Notes: generated from the letters alone by a model not told the origin. Counted from the stretch's first letter, positions 35,709-43,495 are shown. The stretch is DNA of 64,000 nt from Caproiciproducens galactitolivorans (GCF_026672255.1 NZ_JAPOHA010000004.1:62001-126000), one strand, 5' to 3'. Numbers and translations are program-made.

Positions 35709-35805
35709 GGTTGTTCCGCGCTTCCCTCTACAAAACCGGTACGCGGTTGACCGGTTGATGCACCGTCGCTTGAATGGAAAAGAAAAGCATTAAATGAAAT
35801 GCATA

Positions 35806-35850
35806 AACGCCCCGTACATCGCATAGGGATTGTACGGGGCGTTCTTCTTC
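35806..35850. terminator. Terminator at the end of the murein-peptide operon
   Basis: A 13-bp perfect stem (35806-35818 with 35831-35843) and T-rich tail. It lies between converging genes and probably serves both strands. Confidence 0.9.
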
Positions 35851-35859
35851 TGTTCTTTT

Positions 35860-37059
35860 TTACGGTGTCGTGCGTTTTTTTACGTTGTCGGAAAACAGTT
35901 TTTGCAGTGTTTTCGGCTCGGCAACGCCGGTTGCCGGCAGGCCGTTCAGGAACTGGAAGTCCTTCACGCTCTGTTCCGTGCCTTCCGCAAATTCACCGGA
36001 CGGCTTCACAAACATATAGCCCAGCTCCTGCAGGCGGTTCTGCATTTTCAGGACGTTGTCGTTCTTATCGCCCTTTTTCAGCGTAATCGACGTATCAAAC
36101 GTTCCGGAAGCGCCTGTTCCGGGGGAAGCGCTTCCTGTGGAAGACGTGCCGGAAGCATTCGTGCCCTCCAAAAGCTGGGGATAGACTTTTCCGGCGATAA
36201 AGGTAACCGCATCCACCATTCCTCTGCCCTGCAGGAGCATCAGTTTCGGATCCATTTCATAAACCTTGCCCGACTTCACCGCGTCCAGTTTTTTATATTC
36301 CGGGGATTCGGCAAGCTTCGCCTTCACACCGGTCGGGCAGAATATGTACTGCGGATTCGCAATCAGCAATTCATTCACGGGCATTTTATTGCCGGTTCCG
36401 TCCGAAGCGGCATTGATCAGACCCGCCGCTTCAATCAGTTTCCCCTGCAAAGTGTCGCCGGTAACCACCCCGCCGTCCGTGTCGTAAAGATAGGCTACCG
36501 TGATCGGCTTGTTGCTTTTGGGGATGATGCGGCTGATATCGTCAATAGTAAGGAAGATACTCTGGGAAGCCTTCTTGCTGTGTTCATAACCAGTTTTCGC
36601 GCCTTTCAGCGCCGACCCCACCTGCGAATAAAGCCGGTCAAGGTCTTCCCGCCCGGTTGCTTTGGCAATTGTTAAAACGGTGATGCCCGCTTTATTGAAT
36701 GCTTCCATCTGCGCCTCGGGGGGCTTCGTATCGGTCAGTACCAGATTGGCGCCGAGGTCCTTTATCTTCTGCGCTTCGTCCATTGTTACGTTCGGCAGGA
36801 CCGCCAGATCGCTCTGCGTACAATCCGCACTCTTGGCCTTTAACGAAACCTCGTAATCCATCGTCAGAATCACGTCGGCAAGATTCGGCGAAAGCACCGC
36901 CACGCCGGACGGTTCCTGATTAATCGTTACCTCCCCGATCTTAACGGGGAAATCCTTTTCGCCCGCGCCGGAAGAGATATCGTTTTTGGGTCCGCAGGCC
37001 ATCAGCATGCCGGCGGCAAGTATCGCGCTCAGAAAAAGCGCCGTTAATTTTTTCAGCAT
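35860..37059 (-). CDS. Metal/cobalamin-type ABC binding lipoprotein fused to a peptidoglycan-binding domain
   Basis: 399 residues. The signal peptide has lipobox LMAC (Cys about residue 22), then a Peripla_BP_2 fold of the iron-siderophore/B12 class (about 40-300) starting at GVAVLSPNLADVILTMDY. After a Ser/Gly/Thr linker (about 305-325) a PG_binding_1 domain follows (LKKGDKNDNVLKMQNRLQEL to the end). No permease or ATPase of this class is nearby. The fusion would tie a solute receptor to the cell wall. ABC receptors of this class normally lack such a domain. Ligand unknown. Confidence 0.88.
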   Translation of the reverse strand: MLKKLTALFLSAILAAGMLMACGPKNDISSGAGEKDFPVKIGEVTINQEPSGVAVLSPNLADVILTMDYEVSLKAKSADCTQSDLAVLPNVTMDEAQKIKDLGANLVLTDTKPPEAQMEAFNKAGITVLTIAKATGREDLDRLYSQVGSALKGAKTGYEHSKKASQSIFLTIDDISRIIPKSNKPITVAYLYDTDGGVVTGDTLQGKLIEAAGLINAASDGTGNKMPVNELLIANPQYIFCPTGVKAKLAESPEYKKLDAVKSGKVYEMDPKLMLLQGRGMVDAVTFIAGKVYPQLLEGTNASGTSSTGSASPGTGASGTFDTSITLKKGDKNDNVLKMQNRLQELGYMFVKPSGEFAEGTEQSVKDFQFLNGLPATGVAEPKTLQKLFSDNVKKRTTP

Positions 37060-37080
37060 ATTCGCTCCTTTCCGCAGCAG

Positions 37081-38331
37081 CTACGAAAGCTCCTGCCCGC
37101 GCCGGATGCGCGCCTCCGCATCGCGGATAAACTGCCTTGCACAGCGGGGCGAACGCCCGCCGCGCGCGGTTGCCCACCGTTCTGCACCCATTTCCAGTTC
37201 GTCTCTTTGAACATCCAGCTTCCTCTGTTTCGCAAGCTGGCGGACAATTTCCAGATAACGTTCTTTATCCGGCAGGGTAAAGCCGATGGAAAGGCCGAAC
37301 CGGTCGGCCAGCGAAAGGCTTTCCTGCATGGTGTCGCCCCGATGCACCTCGTCCCCGTCGCGGTCGGAGAAGGTTTCCCGAACCAGATGGCGCCGGTTGG
37401 AAGTCGCGTAAATCAGCGTGTTTTCCGGCCGGGCAGCAAGTCCGCCTTCCAAAACCGCTTTCAGCGCGGCGTATGTATCGTTTTGTTTGGAAAAGGACAG
37501 GTCGTCGATAAAAATAATGAATTTCATCGGGATGGCGGCAATCTGGTCTACCAGCAGCGGAAAATCCATCAGATATTCCTTCGGCATTTCAATCATGCGC
37601 AGTCCCTTCGGATAATACTCGTTTAAAAGCGCCTTCACCGTGGAGGATTTGCCCGTTCCGCGGTCGCCGTAAAGCAGGCAGTTATTCGCGGGCAGGCCCT
37701 GAAGGAAGGAAAGGGTGTTGTCGATCGCCAGACCGCGCTGCACCTCATAGCCTTTTAAATCGGCAAGCACGGTTTTGTCGGGATAGGCAACCGGCTCGAT
37801 TTTTTTATCACGCCAGATAAACGCGCGGTAACGTGCGTACATACCGCAGCCGTTTTTTTGGTAATATTCCGTCATTTTACGGATGCAGTCTTTTAAATTG
37901 CCCTTCAGCGCGCCGACCGGTTCCCCGGTTTTCCACTGCGGCAGCGCGAGGGATTCCACCTGCTGCTCGAAGCGGCAGCCCTTTAAAAGCTCCTGCGGGG
38001 TAACGGCGGAAATCTCCAGAATGATTTTCAAATCGCGCTCCACCGCTTCCATCATGGTCGGCGGGAAATCCGTTTTCCCCGCGGCCGCGGCAAGCGAATA
38101 CGCGTTTTCATCAAACAGCGCCGTACCGGTAATGCATTCGGCAAGGCTTTCGCTGCACCCGCGTTCGCACAGCACGGCGAAGAAATTGCCCCAGGCGGTC
38201 AGGAATTCCTGCTCCGTCTTATCGCAGGACCAGAGAAGACGATAAAAGGCCTTTGGAACGGTGCGGTTTAAGATTCCTTTATAAATGGAAAGGGACGCCA
38301 TTTTCATTGCGGCCCGCTTCATTTCATTCAT
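37081..38331 (-). CDS. AAA+ family ATPase, DUF815 type
   Basis: 416 residues. Walker A is GDRGTGKSST at about residues 224-233 and Walker B FIIFIDDLSFS near 275, followed by a sensor-type segment LIYATSNRRHLV. The N-terminal 200 residues are helical and of unknown role. This matches the DUF815 group of single-domain AAA+ proteins, whose function is unestablished. The start at 38331 has AAGGAG 6 bases upstream. It lies upstream of the binding-protein gene on the same strand with a 21-base gap, so they may be cotranscribed. Confidence 0.87.
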   Translation of the reverse strand: MNEMKRAAMKMASLSIYKGILNRTVPKAFYRLLWSCDKTEQEFLTAWGNFFAVLCERGCSESLAECITGTALFDENAYSLAAAAGKTDFPPTMMEAVERDLKIILEISAVTPQELLKGCRFEQQVESLALPQWKTGEPVGALKGNLKDCIRKMTEYYQKNGCGMYARYRAFIWRDKKIEPVAYPDKTVLADLKGYEVQRGLAIDNTLSFLQGLPANNCLLYGDRGTGKSSTVKALLNEYYPKGLRMIEMPKEYLMDFPLLVDQIAAIPMKFIIFIDDLSFSKQNDTYAALKAVLEGGLAARPENTLIYATSNRRHLVRETFSDRDGDEVHRGDTMQESLSLADRFGLSIGFTLPDKERYLEIVRQLAKQRKLDVQRDELEMGAERWATARGGRSPRCARQFIRDAEARIRRGQELS

Positions 38332-38419
38332 ATTTTGCTCCTTATGTCGTATGAGACTGCTATCTTTGTTATTTTACCCTTATCGCAGGTATTATGTCAA
38401 GTTATCGGGATGATTTGGG

Positions 38420-38448
38420 TTGCGATTCCAGTAAAAATTTGATATTAT
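38420..38448 (+). promoter_or_regulatory. Promoter of the lipoprotein gene at 38480
   Basis: TTGCGA, 17 bases, TATTAT, ending 31 bases before the start. Confidence 0.6.
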
Positions 38449-38479
38449 GATTAGCAGAAGTAAAATGAAGAGGGTTACC

Positions 38480-39301
38480 ATGAAATTGAAAAAAGCAATC
38501 CTGTTTCTCTGCGCGGCGGTTCTCCTTCTGGGCCTGTCCGCCTGCGGAAAAAAGGCGGACGCCGACGTACTGATGCGCGAGGCAAAAACCAACGCGAACG
38601 CAATCGAGAATTGCAGCGCCTCCTATGTGAGCGAACTGGTCTTTACCGCGAACGGAAAAGAGAGCGTTTTCAAGACGAATGCAAACTGCGTTTACCGGGC
38701 AAAGCCGTTTGCGCTGAAATCCACCCAAAACACCCTGCTGGGCAGCACGGCAACCGGCAGCGTCAGCTATACCGTAACCGACCCGGACGGCGTATGGTTT
38801 TACTCCAACACCGGCAGCGGCTGGCAGAAAACCTCGGCCGAAGACGTGGGCACCACGCCTTTGGAGCAGATCGATATCCTTCGCCTGACGGAGAGTATCT
38901 CCGGCCAGAAATATGTTCGCGAAACGGAAATCAATTCCCGCAAGGTACATAAAATCGAACTTACTTTTCAAAGCAATGCGCTTCGCAGCACCGTAGAGAC
39001 GATCGTTACCGCAACCGGCATGGGGCAGGGCTCGAAAACCATCGTACAAACCCTGCTTGAAAACGCCCCCGCCGTTTACGGATACGGCTACGTCGACGAA
39101 TCAACCGGACAGCTCGTCCGGTTGGAGCTGGACGCTACGGAAGCGGTGAATAAAATATTCCAGTCAATCGACGGCAGCGGAATCAAAGTGAACGTATCCC
39201 GATGCGTAACCAGCGGGGATATTACGAATATCGGCAAGGCTCCCGCCATAGTGCTGCCCGCCGATGCCGCCGCCGCGCAAACAGTGCAAGCCGCCGGTTA
39301 A
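38480..39301 (+). CDS. Putative lipoprotein, unknown function
   Basis: About 273 residues with a signal peptide and lipobox LSAC (Cys about residue 22). The mature part is predicted as alternating beta strands (patterns such as VSYTVTDPDGVWFYSN and IELTFQSNAL), reminiscent of LolA/LppX-like lipoproteins common in Clostridia, but I cannot confirm the family. I set the start at 38480 (MKLKK), which has an AGAGGG site; an upstream in-frame ATG at 38447 has none. It has its own promoter and is monocistronic. Confidence 0.8.
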   Translation: MKLKKAILFLCAAVLLLGLSACGKKADADVLMREAKTNANAIENCSASYVSELVFTANGKESVFKTNANCVYRAKPFALKSTQNTLLGSTATGSVSYTVTDPDGVWFYSNTGSGWQKTSAEDVGTTPLEQIDILRLTESISGQKYVRETEINSRKVHKIELTFQSNALRSTVETIVTATGMGQGSKTIVQTLLENAPAVYGYGYVDESTGQLVRLELDATEAVNKIFQSIDGSGIKVNVSRCVTSGDITNIGKAPAIVLPADAAAAQTVQAAG

Positions 39302-39368
39302 GCAATCGCCGGTTTTACTCCCTTGCGGGCCTGCCTTTCGGCACCGCCCGTCAAGGGAGACAAAAAAT

Positions 39369-40079
39369 TTAATAGTAAAATTTAATAAACTTGATATTAT
39401 AGAAGTCGCATGCCAAAAGATCGTCGGTTTCCGCTTCCTGCAATAAAATATAGTTTACGCCTACGCCGAGCAGCGTGCCCGATTTATCGACCAGCGTATT
39501 GGTGCCGATCAGGAAGTCCACGAGGACAGGCCTTCCGATCTGCGTGCGCAGAAAGCCATTCAAATATTGCAGACTCTCCGAGTTGATTGTAACCGGCTGT
39601 GTCAGAGTCGGATTTAAAGCGCCCGCGCTCATCGTCCCGCCCGTGCTCGCCGGAAGCAGGGCCGCCTGAGCCGCCGGGGAAGCAGGCATCCTTTGGGGCT
39701 GCCCGAAGGTTCCGGGCATCTGCATGCCGCCGGCCGGGGTCATTGCGCTCCCGGCAGCCGGTGAAGGGAGAAGTCCCGGGAACTGCCCGGAGGTTACAGG
39801 GGCCGGTGCGCCGCCCATCTGCGCGCCGCCGGTTCCGGCAAACATCAGGGGCGGCGGTGCTCCCATACGGTTTGGGCTTGGGATGGAAGGATGGCCTTTC
39901 CCCATTTCTTTGAGCTGCTGGCCGAACTGCTGCTTCTGCAGCGGATTCATATAGTTATAGCTTGCAACGTCCTCTATCGTAGGCGTTGTACTTTGCATGG
40001 AAAGTCCTGTCGGCATGCCGGGCCCCTGGCAGTTGCCGCAGGCCGGCGCAAATTCCGAATTGGAACGGTTGTTGTCCAT
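39369..40079 (-). CDS. gerQ: GerQ-like spore coat protein
   Basis: 236 residues. The last 70 residues (from SESLQYLNGFLRTQIG to the C-terminus) match the GerQ pattern: a short helix, then strands with DKSGTLLGVGVNYILLQ and a final DFYNIKFIKFYY. The first 160 residues are low-complexity, rich in Pro, Gly, Met, Ala and Gln, which is longer than in Bacillus GerQ. Family knowledge: GerQ is a coat protein needed to place CwlJ in the spore. The adjacent gene encodes a CwlJ-like hydrolase, as in Bacillus. The start at 40079 has AAAGGAGG 5 bases upstream. Confidence 0.82.
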   Translation of the reverse strand: MDNNRSNSEFAPACGNCQGPGMPTGLSMQSTTPTIEDVASYNYMNPLQKQQFGQQLKEMGKGHPSIPSPNRMGAPPPLMFAGTGGAQMGGAPAPVTSGQFPGLLPSPAAGSAMTPAGGMQMPGTFGQPQRMPASPAAQAALLPASTGGTMSAGALNPTLTQPVTINSESLQYLNGFLRTQIGRPVLVDFLIGTNTLVDKSGTLLGVGVNYILLQEAETDDLLACDFYNIKFIKFYY

Positions 40080-40094
40080 AATGTCCTCCTTTTA

Positions 40095-40541
40095 TCATGT
40101 GCTCGCATAAATACTGGTTGGGGTATAGAAACAATGCTGATTGATCCGGTTGAAAATGACACCCGCCCGGTTTGACGGAAAATACGGGGGGCACTGGGGA
40201 TTGTACGGATTAAAGTAAAAAAGGGACGAACCGACCGAGGAAGCCGTATTGCCGGAAAGCGCCCAATCCGTTATTTCGTATTGAATTTCATCCGGATCCA
40301 TGTTAAAAACGTTTTGCGAATTGTAGACACCGCCTATTGTTTCCAACATGCATGTAAACTGATCGGGCTGTACAATGATATTGCGTACGTTCCCTCCCTG
40401 GCTTACACGGGAAAATTCTCCGTAATCCACATTGGCCCGGTTCATAACAATAGAAGCCACCGCGCGCATGCCGTTGTCCCCTTCCCCTCCGGCCTCGCAT
40501 TTCAGGAGCTTTGCAAAGAGTTCTCTGGTTGTTAAGGGCAT
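40095..40541 (-). CDS. cwlJ: CwlJ-like spore cortex-lytic enzyme
   Basis: 148 residues of the Hydrolase_2 (SleB/CwlJ) family. The catalytic Glu lies in LLKCEAGGEG near residue 15, followed by VASIVMNRANVDYGEF and the QFTCML segment. It degrades spore-cortex peptidoglycan at germination. There is no signal peptide or LysM domain, matching CwlJ rather than SleB. The start at 40541 (MPLTTREL) has AGGTGATG upstream; the frame stays open upstream but without homology. It precedes gerQ by 15 bases, so the two form an operon. Confidence 0.88.
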   Translation of the reverse strand: MPLTTRELFAKLLKCEAGGEGDNGMRAVASIVMNRANVDYGEFSRVSQGGNVRNIIVQPDQFTCMLETIGGVYNSQNVFNMDPDEIQYEITDWALSGNTASSVGSSLFYFNPYNPQCPPYFPSNRAGVIFNRINQHCFYTPTSIYAST

Positions 40542-40657
40542 ATCATCACCTAATTCATAAGTTGTTTTACTGCATAATATGTCCCCCTTGGTCCGCATGG
40601 CACAAGAACCCTTCAAATTGCAGAATATTTTAAAGATTTTGGGAAAGAGGAAAACAC

Positions 40658-40688
40658 TTGACATTTTACGAACAAATCCGTAAAATGT
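40658..40688 (+). promoter_or_regulatory. Strong promoter overlapping a 10-bp inverted repeat
   Basis: TTGACA (40658-40663), 17 bases, TAAAAT (40681-40686). ACATTTTACG (40661-40670) and CGTAAAATGT (40679-40688) form a perfect inverted repeat covering part of the -35 box and the -10 box. It points towards the tRNA-Ser region. Confidence 0.7.
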
Positions 40689-40724
40689 ATAGGTAGCGTT
40701 TTTGCGCAGGTTTAAATTTTATAG

Positions 40725-40800
40725 GGAAGCGTATCGAAGTGGTCATAACGGGCCTGACTCGAAATCGCGTGTGGTCGGCGATGGGACAGGTTCGAAGAAG
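40725..40800 (+). pseudogene. Degenerate tRNA-Ser half-copy
   Basis: Bases 40731-40766 match bases 40932-40967 of the intact tRNA-Ser with one mismatch, covering D-arm and anticodon loop with the same CGA. After that the sequence diverges: the anticodon stem is broken on the 3' side and the variable arm differs. A GGTTCGAAG resembling the T-loop remains at 40789-40797, but its stem does not pair. It cannot fold as a normal tRNA. A residue of duplication or of an integration event is the simplest reading. Confidence 0.75.
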
Positions 40801-40850
40801 CCTGATTTCATGCGGGTTTGCGGCTTCAATTTTACAACGGTTCTAATTTT

Positions 40851-40870
40851 CATCTTGCAGTTTTCTTGCA
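40851..40870 (+). repeat. 20-bp inverted repeat, left copy
   Basis: Exact reverse complement of 41139-41158. The two copies flank the tRNA-Ser at roughly 55 and 125 bases. Both contain TTGCA motifs. They could be integrase arm-type sites or element ends. Confidence 0.75.
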
Positions 40871-40925
40871 ATTTTGCAATCAACTGAATATTGCCTTTTC
40901 ACCGAGCAATCGGTTGAAAATACAT

Positions 40926-41014
40926 GGAGAGGTATCGAAGTGGTCATAACGGGGCTGACTCGAAATCAGTTTGACGGCAACGTCACATGGGTTCGAATCC
41001 CATCCTCTCCGCCA
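40926..41014 (+). tRNA. tRNA-Ser (anticodon CGA)
   Basis: Acceptor stem GGAGAGG (40926-40932) pairs with CCTCTCC (41004-41010), followed by G73 and an encoded CCA (41012-41014). The anticodon loop CTCGAAA gives CGA at 40961-40963, reading UCG. The long variable arm (TGACG-GCAA-CGTCA) and the T-loop GTTCGAATC are those of a class-II serine tRNA. A terminator follows directly. The integrase gene downstream on the opposite strand makes its 3' end the likely attachment site. Confidence 0.95.
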
Positions 41015-41018
41015 CATT

Positions 41019-41060
41019 TGTCCTAAAAGTCCGAATATTCCGGGCTTTTAGGACATTTTT
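41019..41060 (+). terminator. Terminator of tRNA-Ser
   Basis: A stem of 15 pairs including one G-T (41019-41033 with 41041-41055), 7-base loop and TTTTT tail. Confidence 0.9.
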
Positions 41061-41138
41061 ATGCCTATTTTCACATTGTTTCCCCCACTTTGGCAGAAAT
41101 CGAGGCAAGCGGGTTTGCAAATTTTCTGGGGATTTTCT

Positions 41139-41158
41139 GCAAGAAAACTGCAAGATGG
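41139..41158 (-). repeat. 20-bp inverted repeat, right copy
   Basis: Exact reverse complement of 40851-40870, lying between the tRNA terminator and the integrase stop codon. Confidence 0.75.
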
Positions 41159-41202
41159 GAAAGTCTTCTGCGACATTGCGTGGGTTCGAACCTTCGGAGA
41201 GC

Positions 41203-42450
41203 TTACTCCGGTTTTTCGTCCTTGTCGTTCTCCGGATTATCCTCGTCTTCAGTCGCTCCAAGCACTTCTTCAATCATGTTTGCGCTGGCCAGCTTGCTGG
41301 AGCTGTCGATGTGGGAGTAGATGTTGGCGGTGGTCGCCATGTCGGAATGCCCCAGCCAGTCTTGAATCATCTTCATGGGAATATTGTTTGCCAGCAGGAG
41401 CGAGGCACAGCTGTGCCTCAAATCGTGGAAGCGGATTTTTCGAAGCCCGTTATCTTTTAAAATGACCTGAAAATGACTGCTGACATACTGCGGGGTGATC
41501 AGGCCGCCCAGCGCGTCTACGCATATGTACTCCGAATATTTCTTGTCATAAGCGCCGCGCATGACTCTTTGCATTTCCTCCTGCCTCGCCTGCTCCGCCA
41601 GAAGCTCCTCCTCAATGTGAGGAATCAGCGGCAGGGTGCGGTAGGAGGATTTTGTTTTCATCACGTCGTAGCCCTTGAGCACGACACCGCTCTTGGTTTC
41701 CTCCTCCAGAATCTTGTGCCGGATGCTGATCGTTTTGGCGGTGAAATCCACCGCGGACCATTTCAGCCCCAGCACCTCGCTGCGGCGCAGACCGTAGTAG
41801 GCCGCCAGCATGATGACCAGGCGGATCGGGTCCCCCTCGACGCAGTTCAGAAGCCCCTTCAGCTCCTCGGCGTTGTAGTAGCTGCCAATGAACGGCACGG
41901 ATTTGGGCCTGTCGGCCTGCAGGCAGGGATTCGTGGGGATGATGCGCCGTTTTACCGCCTGCTGGAAAGCCCTGTGCAGCATGGCGTGGTGGCGCTGCGC
42001 CGTCGTGCCCTTCAGCCCGTCGGAGCGAATCGTCGTGTAGTAGGCGTTGATTTCGTCGCCGGTGACCTCCTTTACCTTGAGCTTCATCGGCTTGAAAAAA
42101 GCTGTCATCCTGCCGTTGATCATTCTCTTGTAATTCAAGTAGGTGGAGCTTGAAATATTGGGCTTGTGCTGCTCCAGCCATTCCGGAAGATAATTTTCCA
42201 CCAACATATTGGCGATCCGGTTGCGTTCCCGTTCCGCGTGGGTCATGTTTTCCTGAAGGTATAAATCCCCGACGTTGTACTGCGCTAATACCTCGGCAAG
42301 CCGGTGGTTGGCCTCCGTTTTCGTGCCGCGCTTGTCCTCCAGGTCAAGACTGACCCATCTTTGCTTGCGGACTCCATCTGTGTCATACAAATTTAATACG
42401 GCGTACCATTTCTGATTTTTCGTGGCCAAACGGCCTGTGATTCGTTTCAT
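41203..42450 (-). CDS. int: Tyrosine-family site-specific integrase
   Basis: About 415 residues, a Tn916/phage-type integrase. It has an N-terminal arm-binding domain (about 1-60), a SAM-like core-binding domain (about 75-165) and a catalytic domain with Arg in YGLRRSEVLGLKW, HDLRH, WLGH and the nucleophile Tyr in ANIYSHI. It would insert an element at the 3' end of the tRNA-Ser next to it, towards which it is transcribed. The start at 42450 has AAAGGAG 7 bases upstream and overlaps the excisionase stop by ATGA. The acidic tail (EDEDNPENDKDEK) is dispensable-looking. Confidence 0.95.
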   Translation of the reverse strand: MKRITGRLATKNQKWYAVLNLYDTDGVRKQRWVSLDLEDKRGTKTEANHRLAEVLAQYNVGDLYLQENMTHAERERNRIANMLVENYLPEWLEQHKPNISSSTYLNYKRMINGRMTAFFKPMKLKVKEVTGDEINAYYTTIRSDGLKGTTAQRHHAMLHRAFQQAVKRRIIPTNPCLQADRPKSVPFIGSYYNAEELKGLLNCVEGDPIRLVIMLAAYYGLRRSEVLGLKWSAVDFTAKTISIRHKILEEETKSGVVLKGYDVMKTKSSYRTLPLIPHIEEELLAEQARQEEMQRVMRGAYDKKYSEYICVDALGGLITPQYVSSHFQVILKDNGLRKIRFHDLRHSCASLLLANNIPMKMIQDWLGHSDMATTANIYSHIDSSSKLASANMIEEVLGATEDEDNPENDKDEKPE

Positions 42451-42764
42451 TTCCGTTCTCCTTTCGCGTGATTTTCTCCGGTACTGCCGTCGGCAGTACA
42501 CACAATACCACACTCAGACGGAGAAAGCCAGGTGTCAAACGGTACAAACCTGCACGGGTTATTTTCGACCAGAAACGCCACAACAGACAGCTTGGGGACC
42601 AAGACCTTGTTGGTCACCCGGATGCTCCCCAATCGGCCGCTCCGTGCCAAGCGATAGGTCTGATTGATACCGATGCGCAGCAATTTGGCGGCTTCCGGAA
42701 TCGTGAGAACCTCCGGCTCATCCCTGAACATGGAGAGATACACCCGCTCGGAAACGGCAATCAT
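42447..42764 (-). CDS. Excisionase-type helix-turn-helix protein
   Basis: 105 residues with a MerR-like winged HTH (LTIPEAAKLLRIGINQTYRLARSGRLGSIRV at about residues 20-50), the fold of Xis and excisionase-family DNA-binding proteins. It normally bends DNA at the attachment site and steers integrase to excision. The C-terminal 35 residues have no recognisable motif. Both its ends overlap neighbours by four bases (ATGA), so it is translationally coupled upstream and downstream. Confidence 0.85.
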   Translation of the reverse strand: MIAVSERVYLSMFRDEPEVLTIPEAAKLLRIGINQTYRLARSGRLGSIRVTNKVLVPKLSVVAFLVENNPCRFVPFDTWLSPSECGIVCTADGSTGENHAKGERK

Positions 42765-43093
42765 ATCAAACCCTCCCCCGCGGAAATATGTCCTTCCAAG
42801 GGAGAAAAGACTTCAATTCCAAAGCTTTGAAATTCATGCACCCAGGCAAGCGCCTGACGGCGGTCACGATGAATATGGAACAGGCTGGTGACAAGGAGAG
42901 CATCAAAACGTTTCACGTCGGCATCCTGTTTCAGCTTCTCCAATTCCGTATTCTGATCAAGATCAACGCTTACTCCGGTAACTTGATATCCCAACTGTTC
43001 CGCGAAATCATAAAGCTGCTTTTCCTGTTTCTTTAATACGCTGTTTCGATCCTCCGGCGCGTCACCACGGCAATAAAGCCATGCTCGTTTCAT
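42761..43093 (-). CDS. Small resolvase-like protein lacking the catalytic serine
   Basis: About 110 residues that follow the resolvase N-terminal fold: first strand AWLYCRGDAPED, helix with KKQEKQLYDFAEQLGY, then VSVDLDQN and the FDALLVTSLFHIHRDRRQAL segment. Active resolvases have Ser in the first motif (YxRxS); here the position reads Gly-Asp-Ala, so strand cleavage seems impossible. No DNA-binding domain follows. The start at 43093 has AAGGAGG 6 bases upstream and lies inside the end of the mazF-like gene. A regulatory or accessory role in the integration module is inferred. Confidence 0.72.
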   Translation of the reverse strand: MKRAWLYCRGDAPEDRNSVLKKQEKQLYDFAEQLGYQVTGVSVDLDQNTELEKLKQDADVKRFDALLVTSLFHIHRDRRQALAWVHEFQSFGIEVFSPLEGHISAGEGLI

Positions 43094-43466
43094 ACTGCTC
43101 CTCCTTACTCTCAGCTTGTCTGATAAAAAGCCCCAGGCTGACGCCCAGGGCTTCGTCAACCTTCCGAAGGCACTCGCCGCCGATGCGGCCCAGATACGCG
43201 CGCAGGCGGGAGCGGTCAATGGTGCGGATTTGCTCCAGCATGACGATGGAGTTTTGCCGCAGTCCGATATGCTTTCCCGTCAGGGGTACATGGGTAGGCA
43301 AAGGATTCTTTTCCATACGGCTGGTGACCGCCGCCACAATCACGGTGGGGCTGTATCGGTTCCCGATATTGTTTTGAATAATAAGGACGGGGCGGATGCC
43401 GCCCTGCTCGCACCCGATGACCGGCATCAAATCCGCATAGAAAACATCTCCTCTGCTTACATTCAT
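43062..43466 (-). CDS. mazF: MazF/PemK-family endoribonuclease
   Basis: About 134 residues. The fold-defining start NVSRGDVFYADLMPVIGCEQGGIRPVLIIQNN contains the conserved Gly-Asp and the Arg-Pro of the active site; later segments VAAVTSR and LRQNSIVMLEQIRTIDRSRL are also typical. These enzymes cut single-stranded mRNA. No antitoxin gene is visible directly upstream, so its partner may be lost or encoded elsewhere. The start at 43466 has GGAGG 8 bases upstream. Its 3' end overlaps the resolvase-like gene by 32 bases. A C-terminal tail of about 20 residues (Gln/Glu-rich) exceeds the usual MazF length. Confidence 0.88.
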   Translation of the reverse strand: MNVSRGDVFYADLMPVIGCEQGGIRPVLIIQNNIGNRYSPTVIVAAVTSRMEKNPLPTHVPLTGKHIGLRQNSIVMLEQIRTIDRSRLRAYLGRIGGECLRKVDEALGVSLGLFIRQAESKEEQYETSMALLPW

Positions 43467-43495
43467 GCCAAGCACCTCCGTCACTGTATGTAACA

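Noticed and set aside
41181-41199. GGGTTCGAACC near the integrase stop as a second tRNA or attachment site
   Set aside because: Flanks do not pair as a T-arm and no acceptor stem is present; resemblance to the tRNA 3' end is about ten bases.
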